DNA of 11,665 nucleotides from Candidatus Uhrbacteria bacterium RIFCSPHIGHO2_02_FULL_57_19 (GCA_001791115.1 MGDZ01000015.1:1970-13634), one strand, 5' to 3'; counted from the first letter of the stretch, positions 7,628 through 11,665 are shown. Made by a program: numbers and translations. Notes: generated by a model from the sequence alone, not told the origin.

Positions 7628-8803
7628 ATGCAACTACTCACTAAAGAAGACAAAAAAACCGACTCTGAATTCAAACGTCTGCTTGGGGATGAACAGTTTT
7701 TGCGCGTACCCAAAGTGGGCGACGTGATCAAGGGAACGGTCCTTTCCGTGGCCCGCAACGAGGTGCGCATCGACCTTCCGGGTTACAAGACCGGCGTGGT
7801 GCGGGGAGCCGAACTCTTTCAGGAATCCGGAGAACCGGCCGGACTCAAACTCGACGCCGAGGTGGAGGCTACGGTGGTCGAACTGGAAAATGAAAACGGG
7901 GATGTCGAGTTGTCCTTCCGTTTCGCCGGCGTCCGCAGGCTGTGGGACTCGCTCCAGCAGCTGCGCGCCTCCGGCGCCGCCGTTCCGGCTGAAGTCATCG
8001 AGGCCAACAAGGGCGGCCTGATGATCAGGGTCAACCGTGCCCCCGGTTTCCTGCCCGTTTCCCAGCTGTCCCCGGAACATTATCCGCGGGTGGCCGGCGG
8101 CGAGAAACAAAAAATCCTGGAGAAACTCCGCGGCTTCATCGGAACGACCCTCATGGTGAAGATATTGGATGCCAGCGAGGCCGAGGAGAAACTGATTGTC
8201 TCAGAAAAGGCCGTCTGGGAGGATGAACAACGCTCGACGCTCGAACGCTTCCACGTCGGCGACACGGTCGAGGGCGAAGTAACGGCGCTCACCGACTTCG
8301 GGGCTTTCGTGAAATTTAGCTCGGGGGAAGCTGGCGGGCCGGAACTTGAAGGACTGGTGCACATTTCGGAGATTGCCTGGCAGAGAATTGATCATCCCCG
8401 CGACGTGTTGGCCGTCGGTGACAAGGTCAAGTCGCAAATCATCGGCCTGCAGGGGTCAAAAATCTTCCTGTCGCTCAAACGGCTGACTGATGATCCGTGG
8501 AAAACGGTCGCCTCCAAATACCAGGTCGGCCAATGGGTCAAGGGCAAAATAATCAAGGCCAACCCCTTCGGGTTCTTTGTCGAACTCGATCCGCAGATTC
8601 ACGGTTTGGCCCACGTCTCGGAACTTTCGGACAAACCGATCCATGACCCGCAGGAGGTGGCCAAGGTCGGCGACGAACTCGAGTGGCGGGTGGTTTCCGT
8701 GGATCCGGAAAGCCATCGGCTGGGATTGTCGCTTAAAAAAGAAACGGCTCCGGCTGAAGAAAAAACGGAAGAAAAGAAAGCAGAAGAACCAGCCGCGGCT
8801 TAA
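7628..8803 (+). CDS. rpsA: 30S ribosomal protein S1-like protein with four S1 domains
   Basis: This 391-aa protein is built of four OB-fold S1 RNA-binding domains at about 29-97, 118-192, 209-284 and 298-370. The third and fourth are the most typical (VTALTDFGAFVKF at 218-230, EGLVHISEIAW at 241-251, LAHVSEL at 327-333). It probably acts as ribosomal protein S1, binding mRNA at the 30S subunit. E. coli S1 has six domains, and four is usual for shorter bacterial versions. A low-complexity Glu/Lys/Ala tail (372-391) follows. The ATG at 7628 is preferred to an in-frame TTG at 7592, because AAGGG lies 9 bp before the ATG and the first 12 codons of the longer form cover the leader. It is a single gene with its own promoter and terminator. 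Confidence 0.9.
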   Translation: MQLLTKEDKKTDSEFKRLLGDEQFLRVPKVGDVIKGTVLSVARNEVRIDLPGYKTGVVRGAELFQESGEPAGLKLDAEVEATVVELENENGDVELSFRFAGVRRLWDSLQQLRASGAAVPAEVIEANKGGLMIRVNRAPGFLPVSQLSPEHYPRVAGGEKQKILEKLRGFIGTTLMVKILDASEAEEKLIVSEKAVWEDEQRSTLERFHVGDTVEGEVTALTDFGAFVKFSSGEAGGPELEGLVHISEIAWQRIDHPRDVLAVGDKVKSQIIGLQGSKIFLSLKRLTDDPWKTVASKYQVGQWVKGKIIKANPFGFFVELDPQIHGLAHVSELSDKPIHDPQEVAKVGDELEWRVVSVDPESHRLGLSLKKETAPAEEKTEEKKAEEPAAA

Positions 8804-8819
8804 AATAGAAACATTTATC

Positions 8820-8859
8820 AAAAATCCGTTCCTCCGCCTTGGTGGGGGAGCGGATTTTT
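8820..8859. terminator. Intrinsic terminator after the S1 gene, usable on both strands
   Basis: The stem 8824-8835/8844-8855 (ATCCG... with ...CGGAT, two G-T pairs) has an 8-nt loop and is followed by T-runs on either strand. On the + strand it ends rpsA. On the minus strand it would end the RNA that starts near 9008. Confidence 0.85.
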
Positions 8860-9008
8860 AATTAGAGACCCAAGGTGCCGCCTCCTCAAAGAGCTGAATA
8901 ATGTAAATCGGCGCTTTGAGGAAACGGCGACAGACAAGCATATCGCCTCCTCTCCTCGCCGAGGCGATCTCGGCCTTCAACGCGGTGAGGCATATCACCC
9001 ACGTTGAC
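8820..9008 (-). ncRNA. Candidate structured small RNA, about 185 nt
   Basis: A promoter at 9014-9042 and the terminator at 8820-8859 bound a stretch with no credible reading frame but strong structure. Hairpin 1 is TCAACG/CGTTGA plus GGTGA/TCACC (8977-9007). Hairpin 2 is ATCGCCTC/GAGGCGAT (8942-8949/8961-8968). Hairpin 3 is TCCTCAAAG/CTTTGAGGA (8883-8891/8914-8922), extended by GCCG/CGGC (8877-8880/8925-8928) across a 2x2 internal loop. An alternative stem GCCGAG/CTCGGC (8958-8963/8969-8974) excludes hairpin 2. The size would suit 6S RNA, but I cannot draw its single long duplex with a central bubble, nor do I see SRP, RNase P or tmRNA signatures. The family is therefore unassigned. Confidence 0.5.
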
Positions 9009-9013
9009 CGCGC

Positions 9014-9042
9014 AAACTATCACAATCCGAAAACCTTGTCAA
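9014..9042 (-). promoter_or_regulatory. Promoter of the candidate small RNA
   Basis: On the minus strand a perfect -35 TTGACA (9037-9042) is followed after 17 bp by TAGTTT (9014-9019), preceded by TGA as in an extended -10. The context TCTTGACA is shared with several promoters of the array at 10551-11474. Confidence 0.6.
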
Positions 9043-9073
9043 GAGCCACCCGAACAAAAAATAGCCAATAACG

Positions 9074-9103
9074 AAAAAAATGCCTCAACCAAGGCATTTT
9101 TTT
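9074..9103. terminator. A/T-flanked hairpin, bidirectional terminator type
   Basis: A perfect 12-bp stem is formed by A7-TGCCT (9074-9085) and AGGCA-T7 (9092-9103) around loop CAACCA. It ends in T-runs on either strand. No annotated gene ends here. It may insulate the small RNA promoter at 9042 from the + strand promoter at 9150. Confidence 0.75.
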
Positions 9104-9118
9104 GTTGGTTTGACTGTT

Positions 9119-9151
9119 AAGCGGAGCTGAACGTTCGACCAGCGCCCGCTT
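9119..9151. other. Inverted repeat overlapping the 9150 promoter
   Basis: AAGCGG (9119-9124) pairs with CCGCTT (9146-9151) and GCTG (9126-9129) with CAGC (9140-9143). The right arm overlaps the first bases of the -35 box, so it could be an operator or extrude as a cruciform. Confidence 0.4.
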
Positions 9152-9178
9152 GACAGAACTTTGTGGTTCTGTTAGACT
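9150..9178 (+). promoter_or_regulatory. Promoter of the small secreted-protein transcript, with operator-like palindrome
   Basis: -35 TTGACA (9150-9155, perfect), 17-bp spacer, -10 TAGACT (9173-9178). An inverted repeat CAGAAC (9154-9159)/GTTCTG (9166-9171) fills the spacer, a classic operator position. The start would be near 9185. The TrmB-like regulator encoded convergently downstream is a possible, untested ligand. Confidence 0.65.
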
Positions 9179-9184
9179 CACGCG

Positions 9185-9277
9185 TCCGTTAAACGAGGAG
9201 GGCCGGGAGGCCTAACCAATAAACGGATAATCGGCGGTGAAAGCAGGGGCCCTTCGCAGGGAAAACAAGGAGGAATC
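9185..9277 (+). promoter_or_regulatory. Structured 5' leader of the small secreted-protein gene
   Basis: This leader is about 93 nt long. TCCGTT (9185-9190) pairs with AACGGA further on and encloses a hairpin with arms GGGCC and GGCCT. A CCC/GGG hairpin follows, and then the ribosome-binding site. It is compact enough to be a cis-regulatory element, but I recognise no known riboswitch core. Confidence 0.35.
9267..9274 (+). promoter_or_regulatory. Strong Shine-Dalgarno AAGGAGGA
   Basis: This is the only textbook Shine-Dalgarno among the genes of this window, 4 bp (counted from GG) before the ATG at 9278. It decides the start of the small protein. Confidence 0.8.
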
Positions 9278-9532
9278 ATGAAGATCGTGGCTTTGACCTT
9301 CGTAGCGGTAGGACTTCTTGCAGTAAGCGAGAGTGCCGAATCGAGTGCACTTATCCACTGTGACAAGACCCCATTGACACTTTCGTGCGAAAGTGTCAAC
9401 GACGACGAAAGTTGCGACGACGATCGCGAACGAGGACAAGACCTGATCTGTCCAAACATCGCGATTCCATCAGTTTCTCACAATGCAGACAAGTCCGTCT
9501 GTAAAGTCCCCAACGTTCCGATTTCCGGATAG
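9278..9532 (+). CDS. Small secreted Cys-containing protein, hypothetical
   Basis: This 84-aa protein has no recognised family. Residues 1-20 form a typical signal peptide: MK, hydrophobic core IVALTFVAVGLLAV, then SESA with a plausible signal-peptidase cut after Ala20 (Ser at -3) or Ala24. The mature part is short and acidic, with five cysteines (28, 37, 46, 58, 75) and an Asp-rich segment NDDESCDDDRE (41-51), so disulfides or metal binding are possible. It has its own strong promoter and the best ribosome-binding site in the window. Oddities are a 12-bp perfect inverted repeat inside the frame (9374-9399) and a stop codon embedded in another inverted repeat. The transcript could instead be mainly a structured RNA. 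The signal peptide and Shine-Dalgarno favour coding. Confidence 0.6.
   Translation: MKIVALTFVAVGLLAVSESAESSALIHCDKTPLTLSCESVNDDESCDDDRERGQDLICPNIAIPSVSHNADKSVCKVPNVPISG
9374..9399. repeat. 12-bp perfect inverted repeat inside the small ORF
   Basis: Arms TTGACACTTTCG (9374-9385) and CGAAAGTGTCAA (9388-9399) surround a 2-bp centre. The size and symmetry fit a dimeric-regulator operator or a very stable mRNA hairpin. It would encode LTLSCESVN. Confidence 0.7.
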
Positions 9533-9612
9533 CATGCCTCGAGGCCGCGAGCCGACCTGCGACGGCGAACGGCTGAACCGACGCCAACGGCGTCACACCG
9601 GCCATGCTATCC
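9527..9612 (+). other. Structured 3' region closed by a 10-bp stem
   Basis: GGATAGCATG (9527-9536), which contains the stop codon of the small ORF, pairs perfectly with CATGCTATCC (9603-9612). Inside lie hairpins CTCG/CGAG and GACGCC-AAC-GGCGTC, giving a multibranched shape. No T-run follows, so it is not a terminator by itself. Confidence 0.5.
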
Positions 9613-9623
9613 CGCCCATCTCC

Positions 9624-9641
9624 GCCTGCCTTTCGGCAGGC
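9624..9641. repeat. GCCTGCC-TTTC-GGCAGGC hairpin
   Basis: A perfect 7-bp stem with a TTTC loop, of the same CCTGCC/GGCAGG type as the palindrome at 2744. It lies in the 3' part of the 9185-9721 transcript. Confidence 0.6.
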
Positions 9642-9679
9642 ATGGAAAGGGATCGGTCATGGGTACGTAAGAACAGTGC

Positions 9680-9721
9680 GGGGTTTTCGACCGCGACGGC
9701 GGCTGAAGACCCCTATTTTTT
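9680..9721 (+). terminator. Intrinsic terminator of the 9185-9721 transcript
   Basis: GGGGTTTTC (9680-9688) pairs with GAAGACCCC (9705-9713, one T-G pair). An inner CCGC/GCGG stem continues the hairpin, and TATTTTTT follows. It overlaps the stop codon of the convergent TrmB-like gene (9713-9715), so the two transcripts meet here. Confidence 0.8.
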
Positions 9722-10468
9722 ATACTTCTCGCTCCCCTCCCAACCAAGCTCAAACAGAGCACGAAACGTCTCGGCAATATCTTTGCTGTAAATAACCACT
9801 CCGATCGGTTTAGTTTTATAGGTAAGTATTGCCACACGATCGTCGTAGACGGCCAGCTCGGCTGCGAAAGGAAACTTTCCGGACGGGACCTGCCGAATCT
9901 CCGCCGCCACCAGCTCAGATGGCTTATATGGTTCGCTGAAGGTGAAAATCGTTCTGGAATCTATGTTGTTAGCCACCATCTTTTTCCTGTAATCGATACG
10001 TGATGCCTCCGGAACAACGCGGAAGTAGTCATCCCGTGCCATAACACTGTCGATTCTGATGTCCCGAAACCGCAGGAGATCCTGCCGCATCGTCTCGAGC
10101 CCCTCGAGTCCTTCGTAGAAACGCACGGTCGGCTTCTCCTTGGCGCCGGCGGCCAGGGCCTTGAGTTCGGGGAGAAACGAGTCGAGTTCGCGTTCGCGCG
10201 CCTCGAGCGCCGCTTTTTGGGTTTTGAGCAGGGACTTCAGACGCTCCGGCGATTCCGCGGCGAACAGGCGCTTCTTCTCCTTTTCCACCGACGACACCAG
10301 CCCCCGCGCGGTAAGCGAGTCAATCATGGCGTAGCTGGTCACCCGCGAGAGCCCGGTTTTCCGCGCGATCTGTTGAGCCGTTGCCGGCCCCATCTCAAGC
10401 GCCGCCAGATACACCCTCGCCTCATTCTCCGAGATCCCCAGATGAACCAACTGCTTTGCGGTAAGCAT
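9713..10468 (-). CDS. TrmB-family transcriptional regulator
   Basis: This 251-aa DNA-binding protein has an N-terminal winged helix (about 3-80). The recognition part is ATAQQIARKTGLSRVTSYAMIDSLTARGLV (29-58; key residues Q32-Q33, T38, R42, T44, Y46), typical of TrmB. A helical linker (about 74-105) can form the dimer coiled coil. The C-terminal domain (113-251), with RIDYRKKMVANNID (157-170) and FAAELAVYDDRVAILTY (201-217), resembles the TrmB ligand-sensing, phospholipase-D-like fold. Ligand and targets are unknown. The ATG at 10468 is chosen over the one at 10537: AGAGGA lies 5 bp before it, homology starts with LTAKQLVHLGIS, and the longer form would run through the -10 box. It is a single gene next to the small RNA array. 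Confidence 0.87.
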   Translation of the reverse strand: MLTAKQLVHLGISENEARVYLAALEMGPATAQQIARKTGLSRVTSYAMIDSLTARGLVSSVEKEKKRLFAAESPERLKSLLKTQKAALEARERELDSFLPELKALAAGAKEKPTVRFYEGLEGLETMRQDLLRFRDIRIDSVMARDDYFRVVPEASRIDYRKKMVANNIDSRTIFTFSEPYKPSELVAAEIRQVPSGKFPFAAELAVYDDRVAILTYKTKPIGVVIYSKDIAETFRALFELGWEGSEKYKK

Positions 10469-10473
10469 AGTAT

Positions 10474-10479
10474 TCCTCT
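10474..10479 (-). promoter_or_regulatory. Ribosome-binding site AGAGGA of the TrmB-like gene
   Basis: On the minus strand AGAGGA lies 5 bp before the ATG at 10468, which decides the start codon. Confidence 0.6.
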
Positions 10480-10505
10480 TATTCTTCGAGCGAGTCGAGA
10501 AGAAC

Positions 10506-10511
10506 ATTATA
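10506..10511 (-). promoter_or_regulatory. -10 box TATAAT of the TrmB-like gene
   Basis: A perfect TATAAT on the minus strand would start transcription near 10499, leaving a leader of about 31 nt. No good -35 is seen 17 bp upstream; that site reads GTATAC, a palindrome that could be an operator. Confidence 0.45.
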
Positions 10512-10550
10512 ATAAACTTGTAAACCCAGTATACCATTTTGTTCGAGAAT

Positions 10551-10586
10551 AAAAAACGGCCCCGAGCGGACGAATCCGTCGGGGCC
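10551..10586 (-). terminator. Terminator of array RNA 6
   Basis: The stem GGCCCCGA/TCGGGGCC (10558-10565/10579-10586) plus CGGA/TCCG is capped, in the RNA, by a UUCG tetraloop. T6 follows. Confidence 0.85.
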
Positions 10587-10664
10587 CCGTGCCGGGCGGA
10601 GGTATGCCGGACCTAACTGCTCCGAGCAGCTCTGTGCCCTGCCGATCAGCGCAAAGCTGAGCGG
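10551..10664 (-). ncRNA. Array small RNA 6 (leftmost)
   Basis: This RNA is about 114 nt. The body opens with hairpin GCCG-c-TCAGC-loop-GCTGA-t-CGGC, then CTGCT/AGCAG, then the conserved GCACGGGG box and the terminator. It ends 40 bp before the TATAAT of the TrmB-like gene, insulating the two. Confidence 0.6.
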
Positions 10665-10670
10665 CCCAAC

Positions 10671-10698
10671 AGTATCCCCAGAAACATCCCCCTGTCAA
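10671..10698 (-). promoter_or_regulatory. Promoter of array RNA 6
   Basis: TTGACA (10693-10698), 16-bp spacer, GATACT (10671-10676). Confidence 0.55.
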
Positions 10699-10709
10699 GA
10701 TGAATGAAC

Positions 10710-10742
10710 AAAAATGGCTCCGCTTCCTTTCGGATCGGAGCC
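10710..10742 (-). terminator. Terminator of array RNA 5
   Basis: The stem is GGCTCCG/CGGAGCC (10716-10722/10736-10742). Both sides changed relative to the other units (C to T and G to A), so pairing is kept. The inner CC/GG pair closes a GAAA loop, and T5 follows. Confidence 0.85.
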
Positions 10743-10816
10743 CCGTGCGTGGATATGCCTGACATGACGAAAGCATGTGTGACAATGCGTGGCGTGACAA
10801 TGCATGGCAACGCAGT
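10710..10816 (-). ncRNA. Array small RNA 5
   Basis: This RNA is about 107 nt. The body holds the direct repeat GCATTGTCAC twice, 15 bp apart, after the shared GCGTTG box. It ends with GTCAGGCATATCC, the GCACGGGG box and the terminator. Confidence 0.6.
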
Positions 10817-10822
10817 GTCGAG

Positions 10823-10851
10823 AAAGTAGGGAGTTTTTTGTAGGTTGTCAA
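10823..10851 (-). promoter_or_regulatory. Promoter of array RNA 5
   Basis: TTGACA (10846-10851), 17-bp spacer, TACTTT (10823-10828). Confidence 0.6.
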
Positions 10852-10861
10852 GATGTAGAAT

Positions 10862-10895
10862 AAAAAACGGCCCCGGTACCTTTCGGTCCGGGGCC
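10862..10895 (-). terminator. Terminator of array RNA 4
   Basis: The stem GGCCCCGG/CCGGGGCC (10869-10876/10888-10895) plus ACC/GGT is capped by GAAA. T6 follows. Confidence 0.85.
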
Positions 10896-10979
10896 CCGTG
10901 CGTGGGTCTGCCGTACTACGCCCAGCGTCGCGCTACAGTTGTGGGCTGCGCGGCACGCGAGAGTGCTCATAGTCGTGGT
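10862..10979 (-). ncRNA. Array small RNA 4, promoter degenerate
   Basis: This unit is about 118 nt and its start is uncertain. The -35 is CTGACA (11008-11013) and the -10 position reads ACTGCT, so this copy may be silent or use another start. The body has CTCTCGCGT, shared with RNA 3, and a GCCCA/TGGGC hairpin. The GCACGGGG box and terminator are intact. Confidence 0.45.
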
Positions 10980-11014
10980 TGTACAGCAGTCACTCAAATC
11001 GTGACCATGTCAGG

Positions 11015-11050
11015 AAAAACGGCCCCGATCGGAACGATTCCGTCGGGGCC
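11015..11050 (-). terminator. Terminator of array RNA 3
   Basis: The stem GGCCCCGA/TCGGGGCC (11021-11028/11043-11050) continues with CGGAA/TTCCG past a single bulge, 13 bp in all. T5 follows. Confidence 0.88.
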
Positions 11051-11116
11051 CTGTGCCGTACCTGACTCCAGTTGGGGAAGCCTGGCCTCGCATTGCATGA
11101 CATTGCAACAACGCGA
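11015..11116 (-). ncRNA. Array small RNA 3
   Basis: This RNA is about 102 nt. The 5' half folds as one hairpin: CCTC-t-CGC with GCG-AGG outside, and TTGCA/TGCAA inside. The GCACAGGG box and terminator follow. Confidence 0.6.
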
Positions 11117-11122
11117 GAGGAT

Positions 11123-11151
11123 TTCCTACCTCTTCGACAGATTTTTGTCAA
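11123..11151 (-). promoter_or_regulatory. Promoter of array RNA 3
   Basis: TTGACA (11146-11151), 17-bp spacer, TAGGAA (11123-11128). Confidence 0.5.
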
Positions 11152-11155
11152 GAAT

Positions 11156-11189
11156 AAAAATGACCCCGATCATCGCGAAGAAGTCGGGG
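11156..11189 (-). terminator. Terminator of array RNA 2
   Basis: The core is CCCCGA/TCGGGG (11164-11169/11184-11189), with a weaker upper stem than in the other units. T5 follows. Confidence 0.75.
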
Positions 11190-11279
11190 CCCTGTGCTGG
11201 ACTGGGATAAGCCTGACGACACGGTGCCGGACAGTACCACATGTGGCCGAGCCTGACAGCGCCTGACTCGGCAGTTAGT
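11156..11279 (-). ncRNA. Array small RNA 2
   Basis: This RNA is about 124 nt, the longest of the array. GCCGAG/CTCGGC close a 5' hairpin, and the palindrome CACATGTG and a CGTCAGGCTTATCC segment follow before the GCACAGGG box. Confidence 0.6.
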
Positions 11280-11285
11280 TCGTTC

Positions 11286-11314
11286 CTTCTAGCACGGCCA
11301 ATATGCTCTGTCAA
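11286..11314 (-). promoter_or_regulatory. Promoter of array RNA 2
   Basis: TTGACA (11309-11314), 17-bp spacer, TAGAAG (11286-11291) preceded by TGC, an extended -10. Confidence 0.6.
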
Positions 11315-11326
11315 GATGCCAAAAAC

Positions 11327-11364
11327 AAAAAAACGGCCCCGATCCTCTTGAAGAGGTCGGGACC
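11327..11364 (-). terminator. Terminator of array RNA 1
   Basis: The stem GGCCCCGA/TCGGGACC (11335-11342/11357-11364, one G-T pair) plus CCTCT/AGAGG is near perfect. T7 follows. Confidence 0.88.
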
Positions 11365-11439
11365 CTGTGCTGCGGCCTGCGGAAGTACGCGTCTCGTTGC
11401 CACACCCTGCTGAACATTGCTGGACGACGCAACGCAGGA
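11327..11439 (-). ncRNA. Array small RNA 1 (rightmost)
   Basis: This RNA is about 113 nt. CCTG/CAGG and CGTTGC/GCAACG form a nested stem. The GCACAGGG box and terminator follow. Confidence 0.6.
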
Positions 11440-11445
11440 AAAAAA

Positions 11446-11474
11446 TGTTTATCAAAAAGTAGCGTCATTGTCAA
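11446..11474 (-). promoter_or_regulatory. Promoter of array RNA 1
   Basis: TTGACA (11469-11474), 17-bp spacer, TAAACA (11446-11451). It is divergent from the ftsH promoter 27 bp away. Confidence 0.5.
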
Positions 11475-11500
11475 GAGCACATTAACAGGACGGGCACCCC

Positions 11501-11529
11501 TTGCCTTTAAGGCCGCTGGCTATTATTAT
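11501..11529 (+). promoter_or_regulatory. Candidate promoter for a leaderless ftsH message
   Basis: -35 TTGCCT (11501-11506), 17-bp spacer, -10 TATTAT (11524-11529). The predicted start falls at 11535-11537, on the ATG itself. Confidence 0.45.
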
Positions 11530-11536
11530 GGTATCT

Positions 11537-11665
11537 ATGAAAACCGCCCGACAGATTGCCATCTTTGCCATCCTGCTTGTGGCCTTTGGGCTGCTGCTTT
11601 CGACCTATGACTTCGGGGTCAAACAGGCCGAGCGGGTGGACATCAAGACGCTCATGGAGCAGATC
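11537..11665 (+). CDS. ftsH: Probable FtsH AAA+ zinc metalloprotease, N-terminal fragment
   Basis: Only 43 residues are inside the window and the frame stays open at its end. The N-terminus MKTARQ is followed by one hydrophobic helix (about 7-22, IAIFAILLVAFGLLLS) and then a segment RVDIKTLMEQI (33-43). The last resembles the start of the FtsH periplasmic domain, where a strand is followed by a short helix ending in L-x-x-x-I. FtsH is a membrane-bound hexamer that degrades membrane and regulatory proteins. The AAA and HEXXH parts lie outside the window, so the name is provisional. Another in-frame ATG at 11528 would add MVS, but it overlaps the -10 box, so 11537 is preferred. Confidence 0.6.
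   Translation, partial: MKTARQIAIFAILLVAFGLLLSTYDFGVKQAERVDIKTLMEQI

Larger units (their letters stand above)
10551..11474 (-). repeat. Tandem array of six diverged ~150-bp small-RNA units
   Basis: Terminator stems begin at 10558, 10716, 10869, 11021, 11162 and 11335, i.e. spacings of 158, 153, 152, 141 and 173 bp. Every unit on the minus strand runs -35 TTGACA (CTGACA in one), spacer, -10, variable body, box GCACRGGGYCCCGA with single changes, hairpin, T-run, and then directly the -35 of the next unit. Bodies 1, 3 and 5 (counting from the right) share GCGTTG followed by GCAWTGTYA, and bodies 3 and 4 share CTCTCGCGT. The units therefore descend from a common ancestor. The terminator stems vary in sequence but keep pairing. 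Reading frames across the array cross these hairpins and are not credible. Confidence 0.8.

Noticed and set aside
8820..9008. 6S, SRP, RNase P or tmRNA identity for the structured RNA
   Set aside because: I could not find the 6S long duplex with central bubble, the SRP apical loop motif, the RNase P core words or a tRNA-like end. Size alone is not enough to name it.
9483..9837. Frames of 60-100 codons over 9483-9837 on both strands
   Set aside because: They cross the 10-bp stem, the terminator and the end of the TrmB-like gene, and lack starts with ribosome-binding sites.
10469..10537. Longer TrmB-like protein starting at 10537
   Set aside because: The extension covers the TATAAT box and the ribosome-binding site of the shorter form, and its sequence is not TrmB-like.
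10507..11455. Open frames of 60-121 codons across the small RNA array on either strand (for example 10845-11210 + and 11126-11455 -)
   Set aside because: They run through promoters and terminator hairpins of successive units, have no ribosome-binding sites, and their composition follows the repeats rather than any protein pattern.
10551..11474. CRISPR array or integron cassette array
   Set aside because: Repeats are long, diverged and contain promoters and terminators. There are no short identical repeats with even spacers, no attC-type core sites, and no cas or integrase genes in the window.

Overview
The window reads like a chromosomal segment of a candidate-phyla-radiation (Patescibacteria, Parcubacteria-like) bacterium. 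This is an inference from gene content and style: an L32-nusB-rnc-pilT cluster, gyrA behind an UlaG-like metallo-hydrolase and a one-helix membrane protein, a four-domain S1 protein, a TrmB-type regulator, several genes without a Shine-Dalgarno, possible leaderless starts and CCTGCC/GGCAGG hairpins between genes. TGA is used as a stop (nusB), which argues against the recoded Gracilibacteria/Absconditabacteria.

Layout. A tRNA-Lys(CTT) on the + strand (73-145) shares a two-way terminator with a minus-strand operon rpmF-nusB-rnc-pilT (2717 down to 198), whose likely promoter is at 2771-2799. Upstream, also on the minus strand, a second operon encodes metallo-hydrolase, membrane protein and gyrA (6551 to 2858), with a promoter at 6598-6626. 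A 161-bp foldback MITE-like element with a 4-bp target duplication (6653-6813) separates this from a helical protein of unknown function (7492-6818). A divergent gene for an S1-domain protein follows (7628-8803), with a near-consensus promoter and a terminator.

From 8820 to 11475 the window changes character and becomes rich in short transcription units. A minus-strand structured RNA candidate lies at about 9008-8820. A + strand unit (promoter 9150-9178, terminator 9680-9721) carries a small secreted Cys-containing protein and several hairpins. A TrmB-like regulator (10468-9713, minus) follows. Then come six tandem, diverged ~150-bp units on the minus strand (10551-11474). Each has a TTGACA-type -35 box (one degenerate), a transcribed body of roughly 100-125 nt and an intrinsic terminator with a GGCCCCGA/TCGGGGCC-type stem followed by a T-run. 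I read these as an array of six paralogous small RNA genes. This is the most unusual content of the window and I recognise no described family in it. The window closes with the start of a probable ftsH on the + strand.

A second pattern cuts across the minus-strand operons. Tandem 7-bp repeats, different in sequence from gene to gene but always 7 bp long, sit directly before the start codons of rnc, nusB, rpmF, gyrA and the metallo-hydrolase, and directly after the gyrA stop.
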